Below the pieces are notes generated by a model. That model worked only from the letters and a program-made list of their open reading frames with translations, searched no databases and was not told where the DNA came from. This document shows, in pieces, positions 42,248 to 51,447 of a DNA stretch of 63,684 bases. Each line of letters begins with the position of its first letter. Within the stretch, counting starts at the first letter, position 1. The position numbers were made by a program, and so were the translations under genes. The stretch comes from Veillonella sp. AM51-8BH (GTDB lineage: Bacteria > Bacillota > Negativicutes > Veillonellales > Veillonellaceae). Location: contig NZ_QSDY01000002.1 in the NCBI RefSeq assembly GCF_003463825.1, positions 1 through 63,684 on the forward strand, given 5' to 3'.

Positions 42248-43873
42248 ATGAATCCATTACAGCAAAAGCTAGACATTAATAACGAACGGTACAGAATTAT
42301 TGTATCTATTAAAGAGGATTATTTAGACGGTAAATTATCCTTGGAAGAGGGTAACCGTATTTTAAAAGAAAAGTTAGGCACTTGTACGCCTGACGAATTT
42401 GCTTATGCAGAGCAAAGTTTGAAAGGTGTCTATAAGGATGAAGAAATACTAGACAAGATGGATGACTTGTTGAATTTATTTGACGGTGTATTAGTGCGTG
42501 CCGAAAATGAGTACCCAGAGAATCATCCATTGTGGGCTTATTTAGAAGAAATTAATGCTGTTGAAAAGGTAGCTCTTGAAGCGGATGAATTGTTAAAACA
42601 AGATAAGTTTATTAAAAATCCTTGGCTTGGTGTTTTTGATTCCTTAGCAGAATGGCGTATCCATCTATCTCGTAAGCAAAATCAATTATATCCAATGTTA
42701 GAAAATCATGGGTTTGATCGTCCAACACGGATTATGTGGACCTTTGATGATGGCGTGCGCGATGCTATCTCAGCATCCTATGCTTTGCTTCGGGAGGATA
42801 AATACGAAGAATTCTTAGCATCTGTTCCAGAAACACTGGCAAAGTTACGTGATTTGAACTCTAAGGAGTTAGAGGTTTTATTGCCAACATCCTTTAAATT
42901 ATTAAGCGATAAAGAGTTTGTGCGCATGAGCAAAAATGACCATGAAATCGGCTATGCTATTATTAACGCACCAGGTTTATATGTCGTGCCAGGTATTAAC
43001 GATTCCGCAGCCTCATTAAATGGAAATGCTGCTGGTCAAAATAGTGCAGTATCTAATGAGTTTCTAAATGATTTGGCAGGCTTGTTATCTAAGTATGTAG
43101 GTCCTGTAGGTGGAGCACAAGTTGGCAAGGATACAGTCCTCGATGTGGCGACAGGCAAATTGACCTTAGAGCAAATCAATTTGCTGTTCCGTCATCTTCC
43201 AGTAGATTTGTCTTATGTTGATGAAAATGAACTCGTTAAGTTTTACAGTGATACGCCACATCGTATATTCCCTCGCAGTGCCAATGTTATTGGTCGTGAA
43301 GTGAAGAATTGTCATCCAGCTAAGTCTGTTCATGTTGTAGAAGAAATCGTAGAGAAATTTCGTTCTGGTGAGCAAAACCAAGCTGAATTCTGGATCAATA
43401 AACCGGGATTGTTTATCTACGTTATCTATACAGCGGTACGTGATGAAAATGGTAAATTCCGCGGTGTCTTAGAAATGATGCAAGATTGTACTCATATTCG
43501 TGAACTTGAAGGGTCCCGTACCTTGTTGACTTGGGATAAGACTGATTTTGTAGGAAATACAGATAATAATAGTAATGATAAATCCCTAGCTCAAGAGGCC
43601 GCAGAAGAGGTTGATGAAGAACCACTTACTACCGATGCAGATGGGAGATTCCATATCGATGCAAAGACTACGCTATCTAACTTGATTAAGCAAAGCCCTG
43701 AAGTGGTAGATTATTTGATTTCTTTGAATCCTAAGTTTGAGAAATTGAAAACACCGATGGTAAAGGTTATGGCTAAGGTGGCTACTATTAAGATGATCGC
43801 AGAGCGTGGTGATTTTAATGTAGATGAGCTAGTCGGCAAAATCGATGCCTTCATTAATAAAGCTAGAAAATAA
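42248..43873 (+). CDS. DUF438/PAS/DUF1858 domain protein
   Basis: A 541-residue cytoplasmic protein. The N-terminus (INNERYRIIVSIKEDYLDGKLSLEEGNRILKEKLG) matches DUF438. A central part with ENEYPENHPLWAYLEE and LYPMLENHGFDRPTRIMWTFDDGVRDA is like the hemerythrin-type HHE helices of DUF438 proteins (spaced His/Glu). Residues about 320-435 resemble a PAS sensor domain (VDENELVKFYSDTPHRIFPRSANVIGREVKNCHPAKSVHVV). The last 65 residues are DUF1858 (LIKQSPEVVDYLISLNPKFEKL). Such proteins are thought to sense redox or gas signals in anaerobes. The start at 42248 follows ATGGAGG; no DNA-binding domain is present. Confidence 0.85.
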   Translation: MNPLQQKLDINNERYRIIVSIKEDYLDGKLSLEEGNRILKEKLGTCTPDEFAYAEQSLKGVYKDEEILDKMDDLLNLFDGVLVRAENEYPENHPLWAYLEEINAVEKVALEADELLKQDKFIKNPWLGVFDSLAEWRIHLSRKQNQLYPMLENHGFDRPTRIMWTFDDGVRDAISASYALLREDKYEEFLASVPETLAKLRDLNSKELEVLLPTSFKLLSDKEFVRMSKNDHEIGYAIINAPGLYVVPGINDSAASLNGNAAGQNSAVSNEFLNDLAGLLSKYVGPVGGAQVGKDTVLDVATGKLTLEQINLLFRHLPVDLSYVDENELVKFYSDTPHRIFPRSANVIGREVKNCHPAKSVHVVEEIVEKFRSGEQNQAEFWINKPGLFIYVIYTAVRDENGKFRGVLEMMQDCTHIRELEGSRTLLTWDKTDFVGNTDNNSNDKSLAQEAAEEVDEEPLTTDADGRFHIDAKTTLSNLIKQSPEVVDYLISLNPKFEKLKTPMVKVMAKVATIKMIAERGDFNVDELVGKIDAFINKARK

Positions 43874-44061
43874 ATATGTTGCACTAATTCCAGATAAGCA
43901 TGCATTAACTTCTTATAATTCATCTGTTTTGTGTATACAAATTTGTCTGAAAAGGGTACAATAAAATATAATGAAAGTATTTGCCGAGGCAGTATTTTCT
44001 TATCTTAAACTACTTTTACAAGAGAAATTACGTATATATTAAAGGTGAGGATCTGGATACT

Positions 44062-45690
44062 ATGTCGACAAGACGCGTTTGGAAGCAAAGTGAAATTAAA
44101 ACAAACCCATTATTTTCTAAGATGCGCAGTACTATTGAAACTGCATTTTATGGAAACAATGTAACGCCTATTACATCTGTGGCACAAGCGTACCAATTGG
44201 CCACTGAAGAACCTGGTGTTATCGTCCTCGATATGTCTGTATATAAACCATGCGAGCAAGGTTTGCCAGCTGATGCAAAGGTACTTGTTACAAACGATGG
44301 TAAAACTACAGGCCGTTATGCAAAAGCTCGTCGCATTATTGGCGATGAAGGCATTGACGAAGTGGAACTTGCTAATATTGCACGTGATGCAGTCTATGAT
44401 AGCCGTGGTAAAGAATGGATTTCTGCTGATACTATCGTAGGTCTTGATAAAAAATTTACTGCTCGTGCGCATTTGATGATTCCGAAAGACCATGCATCCA
44501 TTTTGTATTCTTGGATCATGAACTTTAAGTTCTTTGATGCAGCCGTAAAAGAATTCTACAATGATAGTGTAGAAATTCCAGAAGGCGATATTTATATCTA
44601 TTCTGATCCTGACTATGTGGTACCAGGTCATCCGGGTGGGCTTGCTATTTTTGACCCAGCTCATAACTGCGCTATGATTCTTGGTATGCGCTACTTCGGT
44701 GAGCATAAAAAAGGTACCCTTACATTGGCTTGGTCCTTGGCGAATCGTTTTGATTATGTAGCATGCCACGGCGGTATGAAACGTTACAATCTTGACAATG
44801 GTAAAAGCTACACTATCGGTGTATTTGGCTTGTCCGGTTCTGGTAAATCTACATTAACTCATGAAAAGCATGATGGTCGTTATGATATTTCTATCTTGCA
44901 TGACGATGCGTATATCATCAATACTAATGACTTGAGTTCTATTGCTCTTGAACCTACATATTTCGACAAAATGCAAGATTACCCTGTGGAACATCCGGCT
45001 AATGAATTCTTGTTAACACTACAAAACGTAGGCGTAACTATGGATGAGGATGGCCGTAAGGTTGTGTTGGCAGAAGATGTGCGTAATAACAATGGTCGCG
45101 CTATTAAATCTCAATTCTGGACAGATAATCGTGTAAACTACGTAGATCAACCAGTTAATGCCATTGTATGGCTTATGAAAGATAAAACGTTACCACCAAT
45201 CCTTAAAATTAATGACCCTGTTTTGGCATCTACAATGGGCGCAACACTTGCTACACGTCGTTCTACTGCTGAAAAACTCGATGCCCATGTGGATCCAAAT
45301 GCACTTGTTATCGAACCATATGCAAATCCATTCCGTACATATCCATTGGTTCGTGACTATGAAAGCTACAAAAAATTATTCTCTGAATGTGGCGTACAAT
45401 GTTACATCATGAACACAGGTTTCTTCTTGGAAAATAAAATTCCTAAAGAGGTAACTCTTGATTTATTGGAACGTTTGGTAGAAGGTGCATTGGACTTCAA
45501 ACCATTCTATAAATATGAAAACCTCTCTTATGTTGAGGTTCCTGGTTTTGAACCACCATTCCAAGTGCGTGAATACCATCACCAATTACACAAAGCTTTC
45601 GAGTTCCGCTATGACTATGTAGAAAAACTTATTGGTCATAAAAACGAATTGCCACAAGAAGTATTGGATGTATTAAAAACTCTAATGTAG
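44062..45690 (+). CDS. pckA: Phosphoenolpyruvate carboxykinase (ATP)
   Basis: PckA interconverts oxaloacetate + ATP and PEP + CO2 + ADP. The 542-residue protein has the kinase-1a P-loop GLSGSGKSTLTHEK (about residues 256-269), the following metal-site Asp pair in ISILHDDAYIIN, and the adenine-site region FRTYPLVRDYESY near the C-terminus. In an anaerobe growing on organic acids such as lactate it would serve gluconeogenesis or CO2 fixation. The start at 44062 is chosen because GGTGAGGATC lies upstream and the longer frame from 43981 adds unrelated residues. Terminator at 45747-45778; LysR gene next. Confidence 0.93.
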   Translation: MSTRRVWKQSEIKTNPLFSKMRSTIETAFYGNNVTPITSVAQAYQLATEEPGVIVLDMSVYKPCEQGLPADAKVLVTNDGKTTGRYAKARRIIGDEGIDEVELANIARDAVYDSRGKEWISADTIVGLDKKFTARAHLMIPKDHASILYSWIMNFKFFDAAVKEFYNDSVEIPEGDIYIYSDPDYVVPGHPGGLAIFDPAHNCAMILGMRYFGEHKKGTLTLAWSLANRFDYVACHGGMKRYNLDNGKSYTIGVFGLSGSGKSTLTHEKHDGRYDISILHDDAYIINTNDLSSIALEPTYFDKMQDYPVEHPANEFLLTLQNVGVTMDEDGRKVVLAEDVRNNNGRAIKSQFWTDNRVNYVDQPVNAIVWLMKDKTLPPILKINDPVLASTMGATLATRRSTAEKLDAHVDPNALVIEPYANPFRTYPLVRDYESYKKLFSECGVQCYIMNTGFFLENKIPKEVTLDLLERLVEGALDFKPFYKYENLSYVEVPGFEPPFQVREYHHQLHKAFEFRYDYVEKLIGHKNELPQEVLDVLKTLM

Positions 45691-45746
45691 TCTCAAAATT
45701 TATTAAATCCTCAATATAATATTGAGATTGTCTAACTGCTCAAATA

Positions 45747-45778
45747 AAAGGCCCTCCTTGTGGAGGGCTCTTTCTTTT
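45747..45778 (+). terminator. Terminator after pckA
   Basis: AAAGGCCCTCC pairs with GGAGGGCTCTTT around TTGT, ending T-rich. Confidence 0.88.
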
Positions 45779-45831
45779 GTGGTAATATATACTTATGATA
45801 AATCAATAATGTTTTGTTATAAGGTGTTTTT

Positions 45832-46737
45832 ATGGATATAAAGGATATTAAATATATAAGTACCATCGTTGAGATGGCATCATTTTCAAAGGCGTCTAAA
45901 AAACTATATATCTCTCAACCTGCATTGAGTCAAAGTATTCGTCGCATTGAGGCTGAATTAGGTGTACCTTTATTTGCTCGAGATCGGACAAAGGTTGTAC
46001 CAACCGCTGCAGCCTTACAAATTGCTAAAGAGGGTATGCCTTTAGTAGGAAAGGTAGAGGCTTTAACGCAGTCGATCATTAATCAAGGGTCTGATGCGGC
46101 TTATCATGTGCGTATTGGATTATCTCAATTCTATGGTCACCATATGTTGGGAAAAACATTGAAGAGCTTTCAACAAATTGAGCCATCCTGGGAATTTCAT
46201 GTAGTAGAAGGGGAGTCCCATTTTTTGGAGCAACAAATTTGTGATGGATTGGTTGATGTAGGTCTATTTCCAACACCAATTTACTCTCAAGCTCTTGAAA
46301 GTTATCCTGTGTTAGATGAGCAAATTTTATTAGCTGTTAGTGTAGAGAATAAAAAAGCTATAGCTATTGCTGACTCGCTTATGACACCGAATGGAATACA
46401 TGAGATAGCACCATTTGGGTCTTTCCCTTTTATTCTCATAAGAGAAGGCCTTAAGTTGCGAACCTTGGTAAATCGTCTATGTCAGGCTGAATCCTTTGTG
46501 CCTAAAGCGGTTATTGGTTCTGAAAATCTTGACACTTGTAGATCCTTGGTAGAAGATGATTATGGTATTACATTCTTGCCGAGTACACTTAATAGTAAAG
46601 GTGATGATGATAAAGTTAAATTCTATCCTTTAGCATCGAAACTATGTTTCCGTCAATTAGTTCTTGTAGCGAGATCAGATAGAGCAAAGCGATTCCATTT
46701 GCCTGAAGTGGCTCAAGTTATGCAACAATTCTTATAA
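45832..46737 (+). CDS. LysR family transcriptional regulator
   Basis: A 301-residue LTTR with the N-terminal winged helix (MASFSKASKKLYISQPALSQSIRRIEAELGVPLFARD, residues about 14-52) and a C-terminal type 2 periplasmic-binding-like effector domain starting at about residue 85. AAGGTG precedes the ATG. It has no divergent partner; the closest genes are pckA upstream and cooS downstream, each separated by terminators, so the target is not evident. Confidence 0.9.
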   Translation: MDIKDIKYISTIVEMASFSKASKKLYISQPALSQSIRRIEAELGVPLFARDRTKVVPTAAALQIAKEGMPLVGKVEALTQSIINQGSDAAYHVRIGLSQFYGHHMLGKTLKSFQQIEPSWEFHVVEGESHFLEQQICDGLVDVGLFPTPIYSQALESYPVLDEQILLAVSVENKKAIAIADSLMTPNGIHEIAPFGSFPFILIREGLKLRTLVNRLCQAESFVPKAVIGSENLDTCRSLVEDDYGITFLPSTLNSKGDDDKVKFYPLASKLCFRQLVLVARSDRAKRFHLPEVAQVMQQFL

Positions 46738-46825
46738 ATTATACAGATGGAATGTTAGAGTATTAAGTACTGTTTGCAAATAATAATTTATATAAAACAA
46801 TATATAAATATAGTATTCTATAGAT

Positions 46826-46868
46826 AAAAGAGGTTAATTCCTTAAGTTCACAGGAATTAACCTCTTTT
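46826..46868 (+). terminator. Terminator after the LysR gene
   Basis: AAAAGAGGTTAATTCC and GGAATTAACCTCTTTT pair perfectly around 11 bases. The rest of the 385-base gap to cooS holds the promoter below and no gene. Confidence 0.92.
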
Positions 46869-46963
46869 GCTTTGTGAAAGAAAACTGAAAATATCGAATT
46901 TGATAAATATAGCAATTACGATGTTCTTTGAAGCAAATGAGTCAAAAAATTCTCAAAAAATAA

Positions 46964-46992
46964 TTGACAAATGCCCTGTCAAAAAATATACT
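46964..46992 (+). promoter_or_regulatory. Promoter of the cooS-type gene with an overlapping inverted repeat
   Basis: A perfect TTGACA (46964-46969) and TATACT (46987-46992) with a 17-base spacer. TTGACA and TGTCAA (46977-46982) form a 6-7-6 inverted repeat over the -35 and spacer, suited to repressor or CRP/FNR-type binding. The leader continues for about 120 bases with a small CCAC/GTGG hairpin and TAGGAGG before the ATG. Confidence 0.72.
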
Positions 46993-47122
46993 TAAATTAG
47001 GTTAAAACATATTTAGGAGATAGGATTTAAAACCCACAAGTGTGGTGGATTTAAAAAATAAAAGTAGAATATGTTTTCTTATTATTGTTAGTTGGCCTAC
47101 GTAGGCCCCTAGGAGGTTTATT

Positions 47123-49287
47123 ATGAATAAAGATGTGGAAAACAAAAACACCCATGACCACAGCCATGGCGAACATCATCACCATCATGATCATGACCAT
47201 CATCACCATGACCATGACCACTGCCATTGTGGCGGTCACCATCACGACCATGATCATCATCATGACCATGACCATAGTCATGGTAAAGCGTTGCCAACGG
47301 ATAAATGGGTGCCACACACTCATGAACCAGGGGTACCTCATGAACATGGCGTAAACGATTACATGAAAGCCGTTGCTGAGTATCGTAAAACTTGGCCTAC
47401 AAAACAAGATGTTATCGAACAAACACCAGATCCAGCTGTACGCGAAATGATTCTTCGCATGGAGCAAATTGGTTGCGATACAGTATTTGACCGTTTCGAT
47501 AAACAACAACCACAATGTACTTTTGGTATTGCTGGCGTATGTTGTCGTGTTTGCTTCATGGGTCCATGTAAAATTACACCTAAGAGCCTCGTGGTGTCTG
47601 CGGTGCTGATGCTGACCTTATCGTAGCTCGTAATATGACACGTGCTGCTGCAGGTGGCTTAACACAACATGGTGCGCATGCTCGAGAAATCTTGATTTCT
47701 TTGAAAGCTGCTGCTAACGATCAATTGGATATTCCAATTTTAGGGGAAGAAAAAATTCGCACAGTATGTAAAGCTTTCAACATCCCTGAAGAAGGTCGTT
47801 CCTTAAAAGAAGTGGCTAATGACTTGGCAGATGTTCTATTAGAAGATTTGAGCCGTGCATTGCCTGGCGAATATAAAACAATTACAGCGTTAGCTCCAGC
47901 TGAGCGCCGTGAAGTTTGGAAAAACCTTGATATCTTACCTATTTCTGCGTACAATGAAGCCTTTGATGCATACCATCGTACATGTGTAGGTACAGATGGC
48001 GATTGGGAAAGCAACATGAAACAATTCTTGCGTTGTGGTCTTGCTTTCACATTCACAGGCGTAGTAGCAGCGGACATCGCAACAGATGCATTGTTCGGTC
48101 AAGGTGGTCGTCGTACATCCAAAGTTAACATCGGTGCATTGAAAAAAGGTTATGTTAACATCGCTGTTCATGGTCACTTGCCAACATTAGTATCACAAAT
48201 TTGTACAATTGGTGCCTCTGAAGAGTACTTAGAAAAAGCAAAAGCTATCGGTGCTAAAGGCATCCAATTCTACGGTATCTGCTGCTCTGGTTTGTCCAGT
48301 ATGTACCGTTATGAAAACGTTATTCCATTGTGTAATGCTATCGGTGCGGAACTTGTACTTGGTACAGGCGCTCTTGATTGCTGGGTAGCTGACGTTCAAG
48401 ACGTTTACCCTGCTATCATGGACGTAGCACGTTGCTTCAACACAAAAGTTATTACTACATCTGATGCAGCTCGTTTACCAGGTGCAGAACACATCGGTTA
48501 CGATCACCATCACACTAACTTGTCTGAAACAAAAGCATTGGCTCGCAAAATCTTGGATCGCGCTCTTGAAGCTCATGAATTGCGCAAAGGCATGCCTGTA
48601 TTCATTCCGCCATACGAAATCACTGCTGAAGTTGGTTTCTCTCCAGAATCCACTGTTAAACATTATGGTTCCTTCAAACCATTAGCAGAGGCTTTAAAAT
48701 CTGGTAAAGTTCGTGGTATCGTAAACGTAGTAGGTTGTTCCAACCCTCGCGTTATTTATGAAAAAGCAACTGTAGATATCGTTGATACACTTATCAAAAA
48801 TGGCTGTATCATCTTAACAAATGGTTGTGCGTCCTTCCCATTAATGAAACTTGGTTACTGTAATACAGATGCTATTAAGAAATGTAGCCCTGCATTGCAA
48901 GAGTTCTTGGGCGATGATCAACCACCAGTATGGCATGTTGGTGAATGTGTAGATAATGCTCGTTCTTCCGGTATTTTCGCTGGTATTGCAGGTGAATTAG
49001 GTCTTAACTTACCACAAATGCCATTTGCAATGTCTAGCCCTGAATGGTCCAACGAAAAAGGTATCGATGCATCCCTTGGCTTCCGCTTGATGGGTATCAA
49101 CTCTTACCACTGCGTTGAGCCACCTACACAAGGCTCTGATGCTGTTACAAAATGGCTTAAAGAAGACACTAAGGATATCTTAGGTTCTGTTATGTATGTA
49201 AATACTGATCCTGCTAAAGTAGCTGAAAAAATTTTAGCTGATATCGATGCTAAACGTGCTGCTTTAGGTTGGGCTGAAGTAAAATAG
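47123..49287 (+). pseudogene. cooS: Ni-CO dehydrogenase catalytic subunit-type protein (CooS family) with His-rich N-terminus, frameshifted
   Basis: Residues 11-53 contain 26 His, many Asp and two Cys, a likely nickel-binding extension. The CooS cluster motif CTFGIAGVCCRVCFMGPCKI follows at about residue 133. At 47586-47591 one base is lost (AGCCTCGT, probably from AGCCCTCGT) and the frame moves; the next frame reads RGVCGADADLIVARNMTRAAAGG, which is normal for the family. Later motifs: GHLPTL, FYGICCSGLS, NVVGCSNPRV, ILTNGCASFP and GECVDNARSSG. The restored protein is about 721 residues. CooS oxidises CO or reduces CO2 with ferredoxin at a Ni-Fe-S cluster. One C-cluster Cys appears replaced (DVQD instead of DVQC), so activity is uncertain. 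No accessory cooC/cooF genes are adjacent. Confidence 0.85.
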
Positions 49288-49324
49288 TTTATCCTTTGAT
49301 AGATTATAATTTGTAGTTACGTAT

Positions 49325-49386
49325 AAAAACACCCTCTATAGATCTTATAGTTATTATGACTATTAGAATTAAGAGGGTGTTTTTTA
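49325..49386 (+). terminator. Bidirectional terminator between cooS and the metallo-hydrolase
   Basis: AAAAACACCCTCT (49325-49337) pairs with AGAGGGTGTTTTTT (49372-49385); the 34-base loop contains the weak inner pairing ATAGT/ACTAT. Confidence 0.82.
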
Positions 49387-49456
49387 TTGTTTATGGATAG
49401 ATTTTTTACTAGTCTTGTATTAGCCGTAGTATAATGTACTAATTGTTTTAGACCTA

Positions 49457-50242
49457 TTAAAGTGTGATGGTTTCACCATCTTCAGGCACTGCTACATGGC
49501 TTTCAATGTTGTTGCCTTTGATAAATTTGCGCACATCCTCTCGGCTTGTTGCTGTGTGATTAACTGTATCCATGTGAACCGCAATGATTTTAGCCTCTGG
49601 TTTGCGTACCACCATGCGGCCAATATCTTTTGTACCCATAATAATACTATCTTCAAAGCCTAAAATTTGAGCATATCCTGTATTCATAATAATAACGTTA
49701 GGGTCAAAACGATGCAGTGCTTTGTCTACATCGCTTGTCCACATTGTATCGCCTACAAGGTAAACTGTTGGTTCGTCCTGTGCTTCAAAAATAACGCCCA
49801 TCGCATCGCTTAATAATTGCGCGAGATCTGGATTCGTATACATTTCTACAGTGCCGTGAGAGCCACCTGTTTTTCTTAATGTAATACCATTAAACTCTAG
49901 ACTTTCAAAAATGATACGTACATCATTAAAGCCTTGTGAAGTAATAAGTTCTTTATCCTCTGTATTTTGTACAAAAATAGGAAGTGATTTTGGAATAGCA
50001 TTAATTGCCGTATCATCCCAATGGTCAAGATGTGTGTGTGTGACTACCACTGCAGTTACATTGCTTAATAGATTGTCCATTGATAGAGGTAAATCAACCA
50101 TAGGCATTCTTTGTTGATAGTTAAATGTTCCTTCAAAGCCAGGATAAGTATCTTTTGGTGCTAAAAATGGATCAATAAGGAATGTTGTATTTTTTATTGT
50201 TAATTTTCCTGTGGCGTTTCGAATGTGAGTATATTGTGTCAT
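49457..50242 (-). CDS. Metallo-beta-lactamase fold hydrolase (UlaG-like)
   Basis: A 261-residue protein with the metal-binding signature VVVTHTHLDHWDD (about residues 70-82), a later His in TGGSHGTVEM, Asp in YLVGDTMWTSDVD and a final His in AVHMDTVNH, as in UlaG/RomA-type hydrolases. Start of the protein: HIRNATGKLTIKNTTFLIDPFLAP, also typical. Substrate unknown (lactone or phosphoester possible). AAGGAGA precedes the ATG. It is divergent from a TetR gene, with two palindromes between them, so it is probably under TetR control. Confidence 0.87.
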   Translation of the reverse strand: MTQYTHIRNATGKLTIKNTTFLIDPFLAPKDTYPGFEGTFNYQQRMPMVDLPLSMDNLLSNVTAVVVTHTHLDHWDDTAINAIPKSLPIFVQNTEDKELITSQGFNDVRIIFESLEFNGITLRKTGGSHGTVEMYTNPDLAQLLSDAMGVIFEAQDEPTVYLVGDTMWTSDVDKALHRFDPNVIIMNTGYAQILGFEDSIIMGTKDIGRMVVRKPEAKIIAVHMDTVNHTATSREDVRKFIKGNNIESHVAVPEDGETITL

Positions 50243-50306
50243 AGTTATCTCCTTAATTAGATTATTGTCGATTTAATTGAATAGATTATTATTTGTAATC
50301 TCTAGA

Positions 50307-50335
50307 ACTAGTGTACCTTGTTTTGGTATACTAGT
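50307..50335. promoter_or_regulatory. Palindrome 1 between the metallo-hydrolase and tetR
   Basis: ACTAGTGTACC and GGTATACTAGT match as reverse complements at 10 of 11 positions around a 7-base centre. Located 65-93 bases upstream of the hydrolase start; likely operator. Confidence 0.6.
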
Positions 50336-50365
50336 CTCAACAATAATTAACACTATGTTTATTAA

Positions 50366-50390
50366 TAGACACATTGTATAAAAGTGTCTA
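50366..50390. promoter_or_regulatory. Palindrome 2 directly upstream of tetR
   Basis: TAGACAC and GTGTCTA are perfect reverse complements around 11 bases that contain TATAAA. The position just before the tetR ribosome binding site is suited to autorepression. Confidence 0.65.
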
Positions 50391-50403
50391 TGTTGGAGGT
50401 TAT

Positions 50404-51003
50404 ATGATAACTCGAAAAGAAATGACACGTATGTTGTTAAAAGAAGGCTTGCTTAGTTGGTTAGCAAACAATTCCTTTGAGTCTGTAACAGTAACATCGT
50501 TGTGTAAAGCTTCGGGTATAACTCGTTCCACTTTTTATTTACACTATAGTAATATCATGGAAATTGTTGATGATTTAGTGGATGATGCAATCGCTTATTC
50601 AAAGCCAGGAATGGTAGATAACAACAATTTACAAACTATAGCTAACACCTTATCAGCTGCTTCTAATTCTGTTTCGTTGAGAGAAGCATACGATTCTATT
50701 TTTGATAGATTGCCTTTATGTCAGCGTATTATACGACATAAAAAGTATTTACCTTTATTTTTAGATGAACAAATTTCAGAATATGTATTACAACGCATTA
50801 TAGGACGTGAAAAAGATCGACAAGGACTCGTTATAGCAGAATCTCTTGGAGTTTCGTTTGATGTTGGGGTATCTGTTTTTGTATTTTTAGTACACGGTCT
50901 ATATGCTGTTAATAAACAATATAAGTGGTCTCAGAGCGATGAGTGGTTAGAAGCTCAGAAAATTATTTTTGAACTAGTTTATCGTGGATTACAAAGTAGA
51001 TAG
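50404..51003 (+). CDS. TetR family transcriptional regulator
   Basis: A 199-residue regulator with the TetR-type N-terminal helix-turn-helix (SVTVTSLCKASGITRSTFYLHYSNIMEIVDDLV, about residues 25-58) and a helical ligand domain. The start at 50404 is preferred because TTGGAGG is upstream and the longer frame begins inside palindrome 2. Divergent from the metallo-hydrolase gene, which is the probable target. Terminator at 51052-51081. Confidence 0.9.
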   Translation: MITRKEMTRMLLKEGLLSWLANNSFESVTVTSLCKASGITRSTFYLHYSNIMEIVDDLVDDAIAYSKPGMVDNNNLQTIANTLSAASNSVSLREAYDSIFDRLPLCQRIIRHKKYLPLFLDEQISEYVLQRIIGREKDRQGLVIAESLGVSFDVGVSVFVFLVHGLYAVNKQYKWSQSDEWLEAQKIIFELVYRGLQSR

Positions 51004-51051
51004 AATTTATATACGCTTATATTTTGAGATTCATTAAAGTTTTATACAACG

Positions 51052-51081
51052 AAAAAAGGACTCCAACTGGAGTCCTTTTTT
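51052..51081 (+). terminator. Terminator after tetR
   Basis: AAAAAAGGACTCCA pairs with TGGAGTCCTTTTTT, centre AC. Confidence 0.93.
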
Positions 51082-51447
51082 CATGTAAGGGGAGTGTTAG
51101 TATTAATATCAAATGAACCATGTATTTAAACAAGTAGTAGGTTTGGGGTTAGTAATACTTGTCGGGAGATAAATACACGTATGGTAACCAGGGAATTGTT
51201 ACCTCTATTTATCATTTGACATTGTCATTATAAGAACAAAAAATGAGTTGAAAATGAAATTTTTTAAGAAATTTCTTTTAATTTCTTGAAATTCTAAAAA
51301 AGATAATAATTAAGTTTAATTATTGTTGATAAATATGGGGCAATTTTGGTATTATATATAAAGGAGAAGTTGTATATTTTATAAAGGTTTAATGGCTATT
51401 AAAGTTTTATAAAGTATACAGCTCTAAGGCATGAGAGGAGCAGTCAT
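51082..51447 (+). other. 366-base non-coding region with nested hairpin and promoter
   Basis: No gene is seen. At 51168-51213 two nested stems form: GATAAATA/TATTTATC outside and GGTAAC/GTTACC inside. Near 51260-51300 lie AT-rich palindromes such as AAGAAATTTCTT. TTGATA (51326-51331) and TATTAT (51350-51355) with an 18-base spacer are a plausible promoter for the gene at 51448. Confidence 0.5.

Noticed and set aside
46921..46995. 24-codon ORF starting ATGTTCTTTGAAGC
   Set aside because: No ribosome binding site, and it overlaps the cooS promoter elements.
47051..47515. Minus-strand frame rich in Met and Val
   Set aside because: It is the antisense of the His/Asp-rich start of the CooS-type gene; His codons read backwards give Met and Val.
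47580..47640. Programmed frameshift in the cooS-type gene
   Set aside because: No slippery heptamer or following structure is visible; a one-base loss shared in kind with six other sites is simpler.
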